Shown: one piece after another, positions 24,887 through 33,733 of the stretch
How the letters are laid out: each line of letters starts with the position of its first letter
Numbering within the stretch: the first letter of the stretch is position 1
Assembly: GCA_038893495.1 (NCBI GenBank)
Contig: JAWARJ010000001.1
Coordinates: forward strand, 372,001 to 436,000
Reading direction: 5' to 3'
Source of the DNA: Thermoproteus sp.
GTDB lineage: Archaea > Thermoproteota > Thermoprotei > Thermoproteales > Thermoproteaceae
DNA: 64,000 bases
Program-made: the position numbers and the translations under genes
The notes under the pieces: generated by a model
What the model was told of the DNA's origin: nothing
The model's database searches: none
The model's input: only the letters and a program-made list of their open reading frames with translations

Positions 24887-26428
24887 TTATTTTTTCCTAA
24901 TCGTCAGCAATACGATCGTCAATACTATAACAACGATAGCTACGGCGATAGTCCACGGGATGTAGTTAGGCGTCCGCGGGATTACGACCGAAGCATTACT
25001 CGAAGTCGTCGAGGCGGAACTAATTGTCGTCGATGTGGTCGTTGAGGCGGTCGTGGTCGAGACAGCAGTCGAGGCGGGCGACGTGGGCGTGCTCGTAGAG
25101 GCCGCCGTGGTTGTGGAGGTCTGCGTCGTGCTTGTAACACTGGTCGTAGCGGAGATCTGCGTTTTTGTGGCGTTTACAACCGTCACCACTACTCTAGGCA
25201 GATCTAGGGGGCCTACCACCGACGGCTGTACCGACACGTCTGGCGAGGCCGGCTTAACTTCAACTCGGCTCGGAACGACGTACTGAATTCCTGGCATCAT
25301 CATCGACAATAACGGCATCATTTGTTCCACATTGGAGAGCCCCATAGACTCGTAGGACAGAGCTATCTCCGCATCTCTGGCGGGATCTCCCGTGCTGTTC
25401 AGAGGCCCGACTCTATGTCCCACCGCGGCTATGTCTATAGTTATAACCGTGGAGTTTCCGGCAGGTCGCGCCTCCACCATAACATCCACGCGGGCGGCGC
25501 TGGGGGGCTTGACCGCCAGAGGCGTGGCCACAACAGGAGGCGCGGCCGCGGCCAGCGGTGGTGAAGTCCCCGACACGGCCGCCGACAGCCCTACAGAGAT
25601 CTGTTGTGTCAACAGCGTAATGGCACCAGAGGCGGCGTCCAGCAGGGCATATGCTCTCTCTACATCGCCTTCGACATGCCACGAGCCGCTTCCGTTGATC
25701 GCCACAGACCTCCCTCTGGCCTCTACCTCAACGTCGGCCCGGCCGGCGCCCTGCGCGGTGTAGTTGCCGGTGAGCAATTCCCTTAGGGCCTCGGCGCCGG
25801 TCTTATCGGAAGTTGATATCCTTTCGGCGGCCTTATCGACGTAGAGGACCCCGCCTATTTGGATATAGCCGGCACCTGCCTTAATCGAAGTCACATTTAT
25901 GTAGTCCACACCAGCCTCGGCGAGCCTTGAATTAACCTCCTGGGGCGTGGGGACTTGCTGAGCGCCGATGCCCGGCGAGGAGACATTCAGCGTGAAGTAC
26001 ATAACAGCGCCTATCGACCTCGCCTTTACGGTGAGCGCGACTGGCGTCGAGTTATCGATTAGAGTCAAGCCGAACAGGTAGGCACCCAGCCCGTTAGAGT
26101 AGTTCCCGCCCCACCTAAAGGACATGTCGAAGCTATATGTGGAGTTCCAACCGCCCTGGAAGAGGCCCTTCAGCACGTAGCCCCCTACGACTAGGCTCTT
26201 CGTGAAGTTCTCAAATCCGCTTAGAGCCAGCCCTCCGGCCATTGTGAAGTTGTGTATCGTGATGGAGAGAGAGGCGTTGTATAGAGGCTGGACGGCGCCG
26301 TCTCTATACACCAAGTACGTTAGGTTGGCGTAGGAGACCGCCACAGAGAGCGACTGTTGGGAGGGCAGTTGTTGGGCTAGAGATACCGCCGATACGAACA
26401 GTAAGAGCAACAACAAGTACTTATACAT
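24887..26428 (-). CDS. large surface glycoprotein anchored by a C-terminal helix
   Basis: 513 residues. Signal peptide 'YKYLLLLLLFVSAVSLA' at the N-terminus; an extracellular domain with many N-x-S/T sites; a Ser/Thr-rich stalk at about 425-485; and a final transmembrane helix ('TIAVAIVVIVLTIVLL') before 'RKK'. This is the classic layout of archaeal S-layer-associated or membrane-anchored glycoproteins. No enzymatic motif is seen. It is not the main S-layer protein by anything I can show. Confidence 0.7.
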   Translation of the reverse strand: MYKYLLLLLLFVSAVSLAQQLPSQQSLSVAVSYANLTYLVYRDGAVQPLYNASLSITIHNFTMAGGLALSGFENFTKSLVVGGYVLKGLFQGGWNSTYSFDMSFRWGGNYSNGLGAYLFGLTLIDNSTPVALTVKARSIGAVMYFTLNVSSPGIGAQQVPTPQEVNSRLAEAGVDYINVTSIKAGAGYIQIGGVLYVDKAAERISTSDKTGAEALRELLTGNYTAQGAGRADVEVEARGRSVAINGSGSWHVEGDVERAYALLDAASGAITLLTQQISVGLSAAVSGTSPPLAAAAPPVVATPLAVKPPSAARVDVMVEARPAGNSTVITIDIAAVGHRVGPLNSTGDPARDAEIALSYESMGLSNVEQMMPLLSMMMPGIQYVVPSRVEVKPASPDVSVQPSVVGPLDLPRVVVTVVNATKTQISATTSVTSTTQTSTTTAASTSTPTSPASTAVSTTTASTTTSTTISSASTTSSNASVVIPRTPNYIPWTIAVAIVVIVLTIVLLTIRKK

Positions 26429-26500
26429 AGAGGCCGCCTCTCTACACCTTAAAAATGTTGTATTCTATCTTAAAAGAAATAGTTTTCTCACTCGATATAT

Positions 26501-26812
26501 CTAGGACAACCATAAATAAAGGAGATATGACGTAAATATGGCGCTCAGAGCCCATATGTAGGGATCTAAGCCCCTTTTGATTTTAGAAACCCATAGGGAG
26601 AGACCGGCGGCTCCGTGTAGAAAGCCGGCTATTATTGCCAGTGGCGGCAATAAGTCAAGGTGTATTTTTGTGCATATGTAGTAAGGCATAATGGCCGTCT
26701 GCGGTTTAGCGAGACAGTAGCCCGTCAGCACCGCGAGATAGCCCAAGACAGCCAGTAGCATGGAGGTGGCGTCTAGGACCAAGAGATATACGATATTTTT
26801 ATTCAATGACAT
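26501..26812 (-). CDS. four-helix membrane protein, function unknown
   Basis: 103 residues with four hydrophobic helices (~8-28, 48-66, 70-80, 85-101). Histidines at 50 and 63 are candidates for haem or ion binding, but this is speculative. The start codon overlaps the 5' end of the divergent SagB-type gene and the two promoters interlock. Confidence 0.55.
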   Translation of the reverse strand: MSLNKNIVYLLVLDATSMLLAVLGYLAVLTGYCLAKPQTAIMPYYICTKIHLDLLPPLAIIAGFLHGAAGLSLWVSKIKRGLDPYIWALSAIFTSYLLYLWLS

Positions 26813-26820
26813 ATATCCAC

Positions 26821-27654
26821 ATGGGCAGGAGAAATATTTTATTAGTCCTAGCGCTAAGCCCTCTATATAGGCTCTTATTGTCCTTAGCGCTAGCGGCGAT
26901 TGCTACCGGCTTGCTGTTCTCGACGCCCCGTAGGGGGCCTAGAGCCTTGGGGCCTCGGGCGGCTGGAGGCGAGGTGTTTCTGCCAATGCCGAAGCTCAGA
27001 GGCGCTATGTCCGTCGAGGAGGCGCTGGCCAGAAGGCGGTCTGTCAGATCGTATTTGGATTCGCCTCTGACCATTGAAGAGCTCGCTCAGATCTTGTGGG
27101 CGGCCTACGGCGTCTCTGAAGTCAAGTGGGGCTTAAGGACCGCCCCAAGCGCGGGCGCCATATATCCCCTAAATGTATATGTAGTGGTCGGCGAGGGGGG
27201 AGTTTCGGGCTTGGCGGCTGGCGTCTATAAGTATCTGCCCAGCCGCCATTCCCTACTTCTAGTGAAGCCGGGCGACGTGAGGCGTGAGCTCTTCGAGGCC
27301 GCGCTGAGGCAATACTGGGTGCTCAAGGCCCCGGTCTCTTTGGTAGTCTCGGCTGTCTACGAGAAGACCGAAAGGATATATGGGGAGAGGGGGAGGGTTA
27401 GGTATGTCCATATGGACCTCGGCCATCTCGGCCAGAACGTATATCTACAGGCGACGGCGCTCGGCCTGGGCACTGTGGCCGTAGGCGCCTTCGACGATGA
27501 TGCCGTCAAAAACGCCGTGGGGCTCCCAGAGGGCGAGACGCCTCTCTACATAATGCCCATAGGGAGGGTGGCCAAGCTCTATCAGATAGACGAGGGAGCC
27601 CTCGCCGAATACTATTCAAAGAACAGATCGACGCCCCTCGTCCCAGAGTCCTAA
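26821..27654 (+). CDS. SagB-type nitroreductase-family oxidoreductase, membrane anchored
   Basis: 277 residues from ATG 26821 (a longer start at 26806 is possible). The first ~30 residues form a hydrophobic segment, so the enzyme is probably membrane-anchored or exported. The rest is FMN-dependent nitroreductase-like: 'SVEEALARRRSVRSYLDSPL', 'RTAPSAGAIYPLNVYVVV' and 'GHLGQNVYLQATALGLGTV'. This is the SagB-type group, which includes azoline oxidases as well as many unassigned proteins. No cyclodehydratase or leader peptide gene is nearby, so a peptide-modification role is not supported. Confidence 0.8.
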   Translation: MGRRNILLVLALSPLYRLLLSLALAAIATGLLFSTPRRGPRALGPRAAGGEVFLPMPKLRGAMSVEEALARRRSVRSYLDSPLTIEELAQILWAAYGVSEVKWGLRTAPSAGAIYPLNVYVVVGEGGVSGLAAGVYKYLPSRHSLLLVKPGDVRRELFEAALRQYWVLKAPVSLVVSAVYEKTERIYGERGRVRYVHMDLGHLGQNVYLQATALGLGTVAVGAFDDDAVKNAVGLPEGETPLYIMPIGRVAKLYQIDEGALAEYYSKNRSTPLVPES

Positions 27655-28842
27655 GTCCCTCAAGAAATGCGGCGCCAGGTATATAGACGACGCAACTACT
27701 ATTACGGCCGACACGACGAAGGAGAGGCTAGGCGAGAAGGAATAGAGCAAGCCGCCTGTAAGGCCCCCAACGACGACACCCAGATATTCTAACGCAAGGG
27801 AGGCGCCCATGGCCTTGCCTCTCCTGATCTGCTCCACTCTATCTCCTATTACGGCACGCCGCACTGCAGTGACGACCTCAGAGCCAACGCTGGCGGTCAA
27901 CGCCGCGAGCGCTATGGCGACTTTATGTCTCCACAACCCGGCGATCAAGAAGCCGGAGGCAGTTAACATCAACCCTGAGAACATGGCAGTCGCCCTGGGC
28001 GCTCTGTCTATAACTGGAGTCATGACTAGGCCGAAGACTATCGCTATGCCCGTGGCTGCGCTCTGGATGGCGCCCCACATGGTGTTATCTAGGCCTAACA
28101 CCTTTGTTGCGTACAGCACTCCGAACCTCTGTAGCGGTATGGAGGCCATATTTACTAGAAGCCCCAAGACGGCGACATATATCGTGAAGTGGTCGAAATC
28201 CGTCAAGTTCTCCCAAAAGGCGAGCGATCTGGCTAACGCCGGCGCCAGCTCTCTTGGAGGGACTCGCCGTACGGCCACAGTCTCCTCCAGAGCCCTCATT
28301 CTGAACAGGGCGACTGTCGCCGAGATTATTCCCGACAATATAAACGATACCCTCATGCCCATAAGCCCCATGGAGTCCAGGAGGTACCCACCCACAGGGG
28401 GCAAAAAGAGCCAGGGCACTTGCGGCAGTATGGCCGTGAGCATCATACCGCCTCCGCGCCTTTCGGGCGGCAACGAGTCGAGAAGTATGGCGGTGAGGGC
28501 CGGCTGGTAGAAATGTAGCGCTGAATCCACCACGTAGACCACAACGAACATCTGCCAGTTAACCACAGAGGCATATAGGAACTGTGTAGCCGTCACGCCC
28601 CAAGTCCCTATTATGATAGATCTACGCCTCCCTATGGCGTCAGTCAAGACGCCCCCCGGCAGGACCGCCAACATGTTGGCCAAAGAGCCCAGAGAAGTCG
28701 CCAGGCCTATATCCACCTCGGACGCCCCGAGTAGTTCCATATACTTAGAGAGGTAGGGGTACGTCAACGCCGACGATATTGCGAATAGGAACCAAGAAAT
28801 TATCATGACGCCCACGTTGCCTTTAAGCCAGCTGGCGGCCAT
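27616..28842 (-). CDS. major facilitator superfamily transporter
   Basis: 408 residues, about 12 hydrophobic helices, with the MFS loop 'GGVLTDAIGRRRSIIIGT' between helices 2 and 3 and a related 'PVIDRAPRATAM' in the second half. Substrate is unknown; exporters of drugs or metabolites are typical. It starts 4 bp after surE ends on the same strand, so they are likely co-transcribed. Its end overlaps the SagB-type gene by 39 bp. Confidence 0.85.
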   Translation of the reverse strand: MAASWLKGNVGVMIISWFLFAISSALTYPYLSKYMELLGASEVDIGLATSLGSLANMLAVLPGGVLTDAIGRRRSIIIGTWGVTATQFLYASVVNWQMFVVVYVVDSALHFYQPALTAILLDSLPPERRGGGMMLTAILPQVPWLFLPPVGGYLLDSMGLMGMRVSFILSGIISATVALFRMRALEETVAVRRVPPRELAPALARSLAFWENLTDFDHFTIYVAVLGLLVNMASIPLQRFGVLYATKVLGLDNTMWGAIQSAATGIAIVFGLVMTPVIDRAPRATAMFSGLMLTASGFLIAGLWRHKVAIALAALTASVGSEVVTAVRRAVIGDRVEQIRRGKAMGASLALEYLGVVVGGLTGGLLYSFSPSLSFVVSAVIVVASSIYLAPHFLRDLGLWDEGRRSVL

Positions 28843-28846
28843 ATGG

Positions 28847-29590
28847 CTACTGCCGACCGCCCAACAACTTAGATGCCAAGGAGACTAGATCCTCTACAGG
28901 ACATATGCCGTCGCCGCAGATCCCTACGGCCGTGGCGGCCCTCTCCACGTAGAAGGCATATGCGTCAGTCTCCTTCGGGAAGTCGTCCCGCCTAGGTCCC
29001 CAACGCCAGTAGAAGACCTCGCCTCTAGGGTCCACGTACTTATGGAGCTCCTCTAGGTAGATTCCTCTCGCTAGGGCCTTGGGGCTCACCAGCTTTCCAC
29101 TCCAGCCACTGGGGACGTTGAGGGAGACAGCCAGCAAGTCTTCCCTCCAGTAGCCCTCAAGCGCGTCGACAAACGACAGAACCACAGAAAGTACCCCCTT
29201 CAAGTCGGCATCGGGCTCCATGGAAGCCGCCAGTGCCCTACGGCCCAACACGCCTGCCTGTATGGCCGCGGCTACAGTGCCGCTACCGTAAGTCGACTCG
29301 AAGCCGATATTCTCGCCCACATTTATCCCGCTTAGGACTAAATCGGCGTCTGGCGCCACGAGCTTTAAGGCCAGGAACACAGAATCTGTGGGGAAGCCGT
29401 TAGTCACGTAGTACCTCCCCACTCTCCTTATCCTGAGGGGCTTGTGGTAGGTCCTGGCAAAGCCGGCAGCGCTCCTCTGCCTCTCGGGCACCACGACTAC
29501 CACCTCGTGGCCCCTCGCCTCGAGGGCCTCCACCAAGGGCCTCAACAGAGGCGTGTGGGGGCCGTCGTCGTTAGTCACTACTATTTTCAC
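28847..29590 (-). CDS. surE: 5'/3'-nucleotidase SurE
   Basis: 247 residues. 'VVTNDDGPHTPLLRPL' holds the metal-binding Asp pair at residues 8-9, and 'LSGINVGENIGFESTYGSGTVAAA' is in two parts the conserved Ser/Asn loop region; 'GYTNGFPTDSV'-like 'VTNGFPTDSVFLAL' is also present. SurE hydrolyses nucleoside monophosphates and is typical of archaea. Confidence 0.93.
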   Translation of the reverse strand: MKIVVTNDDGPHTPLLRPLVEALEARGHEVVVVVPERQRSAAGFARTYHKPLRIRRVGRYYVTNGFPTDSVFLALKLVAPDADLVLSGINVGENIGFESTYGSGTVAAAIQAGVLGRRALAASMEPDADLKGVLSVVLSFVDALEGYWREDLLAVSLNVPSGWSGKLVSPKALARGIYLEELHKYVDPRGEVFYWRWGPRRDDFPKETDAYAFYVERAATAVGICGDGICPVEDLVSLASKLLGGRQ

Positions 29591-29619
29591 TACCGCGCTG
29601 AGGCTTATTGTTTATTAAG

Positions 29620-30987
29620 ATGTCCCCTCTGTCGCCCGTGTATAAGGCGAGGATAAGAGGCATATTCTCAACAGCCCTAACGAAACTGGCCTTGGACTGG
29701 GGGTTTTCGGTAACCCAACCCACTGAGGTCATAGCCGAGAGGTTCGGCTTGGCCCGAGATACAAGCCCTCCAGATGTGACGGTCAAGGACCACGAGAGTA
29801 AGACGGGCATCGTAGTGATGGGCCGTTGTGAGGCCGTTGAGGCCTTCGTCTCGCGCCTAAAGGAGCTCGACCCCTTTGTCGTCAAGGCTAAAGACGGCAT
29901 AAAGGACGTCTTCGTCGGCACTCCATATGAGGAGGGAGGCAGACATTACGTCAAGACGCCAGGCGGAGGCGTGGCGGAAATACCTAACAGATATGTGGTG
30001 TACCCTTCGGCGAGGCTCTTCACGATCTTAAAGCCGCCCATAGGGCCTAAGCTCGGCGTGGCTGTACCCGAAATTTTCGTCGTGGGGTCGTATCTAGAGC
30101 TGGACACAGTCGGTGGGGTGAAATTCAGCAGACATATCGGCGCTGAGGATAGGCTGAGGCTCGGCATCTTTGCAGACAGCAAACTCAAACCTCTGGTGCA
30201 GGGACTGGGCGTCCGCTTTAAGTCGTCGGCGCGTTTCGCTTCTGAGGATGCCCTCGCGGCTGAGGCCAAGTCGCTATATGAGGAGCTCTTAAGGATCTCC
30301 TCGGGGCGTTGGGGAGAGGGCGAGTTGGTCCGCCGCGGCGACTGCCTATATTTGGTCCTCTTCGACGCAGAAGCCAAACTGAAACTCGACGAGGTGAGGG
30401 CCTCGGTCGTGCCCACCATAAGGGGGCACCACGCCCTGAGGGCACAAGGCCTCGGCAGGTGCCTAGATCTCTTGGACCACGCCGGCGTGAACGCCTACGA
30501 GAAGATAACTGAGTATCTGGCGAGGGGAGCTGGCTATGTGCTTCACATAAAGCCGTGGGGGGACGTCGTTGTCATGAGGGGCTCTCCCGTCGGCTTTAAG
30601 AACGGCGTTTTGGTCATAAAAAGGACGTTGAGGCCGGGCGGCGTGTTGGACGGAATTGGCGTCAAGATAGAGAGGGGCTTCTACGCCCTTACTTGCGTGA
30701 AGCCAGGTGCGACCTATGTAGTGCACAGCTACTACGACGCCTCGGGGAGGCACGTGGGGACCTATGTAAATATAAACAGCCCCGTCGAGGTCGGCAGGAG
30801 GGCCGTCTATATAGATCTCCTCGTCGATAAGGTCTACACGCAAGGGGCGTGGAGACTTATAGATCTAGAGGAGGCCGAGAGGTACCGCGAATACTTTCCA
30901 AACCGCTTTAAGAGGCCTGAGGAACTCGCGCCGCCAGACGGCCTCATATGTACAGAGGAGGGGCTAAATCAAGGACCCGTGACGTAG
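29620..30987 (+). CDS. FAU-1-like RNA-binding protein / putative ribonuclease with DUF402
   Basis: About 455 residues from ATG 29620; a TTG four codons upstream is less likely. The N-terminal S1/OB-like portion ('VYKARIRGIFSTALTKLALD') and a C-terminal DUF402-like domain ('KPWGDVVVMRGSPVGFKNGVLV', 'YTQGAWRLIDLEEAERYREY') match the archaeal FAU-1 family, AU-rich RNA-binding proteins related to RNase E/G. It probably works in RNA processing or turnover. Convergent overlap of 24 bp with the SDR gene. Confidence 0.8.
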   Translation: MSPLSPVYKARIRGIFSTALTKLALDWGFSVTQPTEVIAERFGLARDTSPPDVTVKDHESKTGIVVMGRCEAVEAFVSRLKELDPFVVKAKDGIKDVFVGTPYEEGGRHYVKTPGGGVAEIPNRYVVYPSARLFTILKPPIGPKLGVAVPEIFVVGSYLELDTVGGVKFSRHIGAEDRLRLGIFADSKLKPLVQGLGVRFKSSARFASEDALAAEAKSLYEELLRISSGRWGEGELVRRGDCLYLVLFDAEAKLKLDEVRASVVPTIRGHHALRAQGLGRCLDLLDHAGVNAYEKITEYLARGAGYVLHIKPWGDVVVMRGSPVGFKNGVLVIKRTLRPGGVLDGIGVKIERGFYALTCVKPGATYVVHSYYDASGRHVGTYVNINSPVEVGRRAVYIDLLVDKVYTQGAWRLIDLEEAERYREYFPNRFKRPEELAPPDGLICTEEGLNQGPVT

Positions 30988-31710
30988 CGACTCGCCGGAA
31001 TCTATCACGATCACCTGCCCGGTAATTGTCGGTATTTTCACCAACGCCGCGACGGCCTCGGCCACGTCCTCGGGCGACACGAGCCTTTTCAGTAGGGTGT
31101 TCCTCTCGGCGAACTTCTCCTCGTCTAGGCCTAATAGCTTCAAGAGGCTGTCCCCCATTTTAGTCTTGACGACGCCGGGCGCTACCGCATTTACTCTAAT
31201 CTTGGGCGCGAGCTCTACGGCCAGGGCCTTGGTCAGATTTATGACGGCGGCCTTGGCGGCGCTATATATGGAGAGACCATAGAACGGAGTTATCCCGGCG
31301 ATCGACGCTACGTTTATTATGACGCCGCCGTCCGACATGGCCCTGGCTCCCTCCTGCGAACAATAAATTACAGACTTCAGGGTCACCTCGATCTGTTTAT
31401 CTATTAGCCTATCGTCGGCATCTAGAAAACGCGAGAAGAGCCCGAGCCCAGCGTTATTTACAAGCACGTCGAGCCTCCCGTAGAGCCTCAAGGTCTCTTG
31501 GACTAAAGCCCTACAGCCGTCTCTAGTGGCCACATCGGCGAGGACGACCGCGCCGTCTCCCCCCAGTTCTCTTATTGTCCTTAAGGTCTCCTCGGCCTCC
31601 TCCTTTCCCTTCTTCGCGTTTACGACGACCTTATAGCCGTCGCGAGCCAGCCTTACGGCGATGGCCCTCCCTATGCCTCTACCCGATCCGGTAACTACCG
31701 CGACTCCCAT
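30964..31710 (-). CDS. short-chain dehydrogenase/reductase
   Basis: 248 residues, classical SDR. Cofactor motif 'VTGSGRGIGRAIAVRLARDG' at the N-terminus, 'VLVNNAGLGLFSRF' and catalytic Ser/Tyr/Lys in 'NVASIAGITPFYGLSIYSAAKAA' (Y and K in YSAAK). 'VNAKKG' after the cofactor loop fits NADP preference. Similar to 3-oxoacyl reductases and sugar dehydrogenases; substrate not determined. Confidence 0.9.
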   Translation of the reverse strand: MGVAVVTGSGRGIGRAIAVRLARDGYKVVVNAKKGKEEAEETLRTIRELGGDGAVVLADVATRDGCRALVQETLRLYGRLDVLVNNAGLGLFSRFLDADDRLIDKQIEVTLKSVIYCSQEGARAMSDGGVIINVASIAGITPFYGLSIYSAAKAAVINLTKALAVELAPKIRVNAVAPGVVKTKMGDSLLKLLGLDEEKFAERNTLLKRLVSPEDVAEAVAALVKIPTITGQVIVIDSGESLRHGSLI

Positions 31711-31728
31711 AAGATAGAAAAAAGGTGG

Positions 31729-32082
31729 CTATCGGGGAACGTCGGTCACGTCAAAAGACAACTCGCCCCACTCTCTGGTCTTTGCACTTATTTCTATCTT
31801 GTGGGGACCGCTCGATAGGGACATCCCCCTGAGGACTATGGTGACTTCATCCCGCACTGAGAACTTATAGCCTTGTTGTTCCAACTGCGATGCGGAGTAC
31901 CTACCTGTAGATGTGACAACCTCTATTTTGTCTTTGGGCACGACGGCCCCATCTATTAGTATCTTCATATCGGTGATTGTAGCAGGGGCCAACATGTTCT
32001 TTAATTTGAACTCAACACCATCGGCGCTATTCTTTAAGCTCCCCTGTACATAGAGTTGCCTCAATACTGAAGCCGGCAACAT
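31729..32082 (-). CDS. CGDB/DUF6379-like beta-sheet protein
   Basis: 117 residues, all-beta pattern. Stretches 'QGSLKNSADGVEFKLKNMLA', 'MKILIDGAVVPKDKIEVVTS', 'YSASQLEQQGYKF' and 'LSSGPHKIEI' resemble the small beta subunit of C-glycoside deglycosidases and DUF6379 proteins, which pair with a sugar-isomerase-like alpha subunit. It lies 18 bp from the SDR gene on the same strand. The similarity is from pattern memory only. Confidence 0.45.
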   Translation of the reverse strand: MLPASVLRQLYVQGSLKNSADGVEFKLKNMLAPATITDMKILIDGAVVPKDKIEVVTSTGRYSASQLEQQGYKFSVRDEVTIVLRGMSLSSGPHKIEISAKTREWGELSFDVTDVPR

Positions 32083-32127
32083 ATAAGACGTAAAGTAATT
32101 ATTTTATATCAATATCTTCCGACTCCT

Positions 32128-32409
32128 GTGAGGGTTTCATACGACAAATTGAAGGCATATGTGGAGTCCGCAACGGGCTATAGCATGAGGGAGCTCGGCG
32201 ACGAGATAGAGCTGGTGTTCAACACGCCGTCGATAGAGGAAGCTGCAGGAATAGGGGAAGGCGGAGAGGGGAGCCAGATGGTCTTGAAGGGCGTGAGGAG
32301 GGGGCCATATGTGGAGTTCAAAGAGGCCTATGTTAGGCGCGGCGAGAGGACCGAGCCTATCGATTTGAGGGACTTAGAGCTTTGGCTTCAATACATAGAA
32401 AACCTCTAA
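32128..32409 (+). CDS. small conserved protein, function unknown
   Basis: 93 residues from GTG 32128, preceded by a TATA-like 'ttttatatc' (~32101-32109). Mixed alpha/beta with acidic character; no family recognised. It is divergent from the CGDB-like gene. Confidence 0.5.
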   Translation: MRVSYDKLKAYVESATGYSMRELGDEIELVFNTPSIEEAAGIGEGGEGSQMVLKGVRRGPYVEFKEAYVRRGERTEPIDLRDLELWLQYIENL

Positions 32410-32439
32410 GTTTATAATATTGGGGCCAAGGGATTTTGA

Positions 32440-32453
32440 CCCCCTATAGGGGG
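32440..32453. promoter_or_regulatory. 14-bp perfect palindrome upstream of the prenyltransferase gene
   Basis: 'ccccctataggggg' is a perfect palindrome, 70-83 bp upstream of ATG 32523 and ~45 bp upstream of the TATA box. A second GC-rich hairpin (32464-32480) flanked by two copies of 'gcggccgc' follows. This may be an operator or a structured leader; not proven. Confidence 0.4.
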
Positions 32454-32460
32454 CGTATGG

Positions 32461-32489
32461 GCGGCCGCCACCAAGGCGGCTGCGGCCGC
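32461..32489. repeat. GC-rich hairpin flanked by repeated octamer
   Basis: 'gccgcc' (32464-32469) pairs with 'ggcggc' (32475-32480); the octamer 'gcggccgc' appears at 32461-32468 and 32482-32489. It sits between the palindrome and the promoter of the prenyltransferase gene. Confidence 0.4.
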
Positions 32490-32522
32490 GACAACAAAAA
32501 TTTATTTCGGCTAAACGTGTTC

Positions 32523-33380
32523 ATGGCCTTTCGGCCCGAAATAGACGTTGCTAGGGACTATTTAATTCTGTTAAAGCCTAAGGTCATTTGGCTCCTCATA
32601 TTGTCTTCGGTAGTCGGCTACCTCTACGCGGCCATGCCCGATATATCTTGGCGCGCAGTCCTCGAGCTGATTGTGGTCGGTCTTTTATCTACTGGCGGCT
32701 CTGCGGCGTTCAACCAGTATTGGGAGAGAGATATAGACGCGAAGATGGGAAGGACGTCCAGTAGGCCTCTGCCCAGCGGCAGATTGAAGCCGGCCGCCGC
32801 TCTGGCCTATTCTCTAGCCATATCGATACTGGGCTTCCTCGCGGCTTGGCTTTGGCTCGGCCTCTCTGTCGCGATAGCCGTGATTGCAGGCTGGCTTTTC
32901 TACGCAGTTGTATATACAATACTCCTTAAGAGGAGACATTGGTCTAATATACTGCTGGGGGGCTTTGCGGGCAATGCGGCATTTTTATCGGGATGGCTCG
33001 CCGCAAGGCCTATAACCTTAGAGGCGTTGCTGGACTCTATGGCTATATACATATGGATACCTGCACATATATGGTCGCTGGCCTACGTATATAGAGACGA
33101 ATATAGGGAGGCCAACATCCCCATGTTGACAGCCATGTTGCCTGAAGGCAAGGCGGTGGCCCTCATATCGTTGCTAGACGTGGGGGCGGCCATCTATATG
33201 TGGGCTTTGGCATACACCTTTAGGGGCTTGTTGGGGGCTTTAGTCATGGCGCCCGCCGCGGCGGTCGCTATATATCTCGGCCTGAAAGCCCTACGCGATA
33301 GGGACGACAGGGCATTTTGGCGTGTATTTAAGTCCAGTAGCCCCTTGTTGACTTTCTTCTTCATAGCGCTGCTGGTCTAG
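32523..33380 (+). CDS. ctaB: protohaem IX farnesyltransferase / UbiA-family prenyltransferase
   Basis: 285 residues from ATG 32523, chosen because the upstream reading frame is Gly/Arg-rich noncoding-like sequence and a TATA-like 'aaatttattt' (32498-32507) is ~20 bp upstream. About nine hydrophobic helices. 'DYLILLKPKVIWLLILSSVV' and the prenyl-diphosphate motif 'FNQYWERDIDAKMGRTSSRP' (NxxxDxxxD) identify the CtaB/COX10 type, which adds farnesyl to haem b to make haem o for terminal oxidases. 'HIWSLAYVYRDEY' is the second Asp-containing region. Confidence 0.88.
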   Translation: MAFRPEIDVARDYLILLKPKVIWLLILSSVVGYLYAAMPDISWRAVLELIVVGLLSTGGSAAFNQYWERDIDAKMGRTSSRPLPSGRLKPAAALAYSLAISILGFLAAWLWLGLSVAIAVIAGWLFYAVVYTILLKRRHWSNILLGGFAGNAAFLSGWLAARPITLEALLDSMAIYIWIPAHIWSLAYVYRDEYREANIPMLTAMLPEGKAVALISLLDVGAAIYMWALAYTFRGLLGALVMAPAAAVAIYLGLKALRDRDDRAFWRVFKSSSPLLTFFFIALLV

Positions 33381-33733
33381 GTACAAAACCTGCGAGCTTA
33401 AAGGGCCTCGCCCACGGCCCTCTAAGTACCATTTGTCTCTGTGCCTTTAGCGTAACCCCTACGGACGCCGTAATCTATAGAGGGCGCTAAGCGGAGAGGC
33501 GGGGGCCGATATGCGTCGGACGGGCGGCGAAAACATCCGCTAGCTCCGGCCGTAGGGTCTGGCTATAACATAGCGATAGCTTGGTCGGGCGAGCAGACGT
33601 TTCTGCCGTCTTGGGGCCTGTCGGATTTCGTGGAAATCGGCGTTTTGACGGGAAGCGCCTTGTTGGCTTGTGGCGCCTAGAGATGATAAGGTAGAGAGGC
33701 GGCATGTTTATAAGTTGGCAACAATAGAGACAT
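33381..33733. other. 350-bp noncoding stretch with hairpins
   Basis: No convincing ORF on either strand. It holds several short perfect stems: 33402-33407/33416-33421 ('agggcc' with 'ggccct'), 33506-33509/33516-33519 and 33624-33629/33633-33638 ('gatttc' with 'gaaatc'). A GC-rich, structured, gene-sized gap in a genome this compact could be a noncoding RNA. I looked for signatures of RNase P, SRP RNA, tRNA and C/D box RNA and found none that fit. A TATA-like 'gtttataag' near 33705-33713 serves the next gene. Confidence 0.45.

Noticed and set aside
24889-26428. Main S-layer protein
   Set aside because: The size and layout are compatible, but nothing in the sequence shows it is the S-layer protein.
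26806-27654. SagB-type protein as part of a thiazole/oxazole-modified peptide cluster
   Set aside because: No cyclodehydratase, leader peptide or transporter gene with such a role lies next to it; it looks like a single oxidoreductase.
33381-33733. RNase P RNA, SRP RNA or C/D box sRNA in the 350-bp gap
   Set aside because: No conserved cores such as the RNase P 'gaggaaagtc', the SRP tetraloop region, or proper C and D boxes were found.
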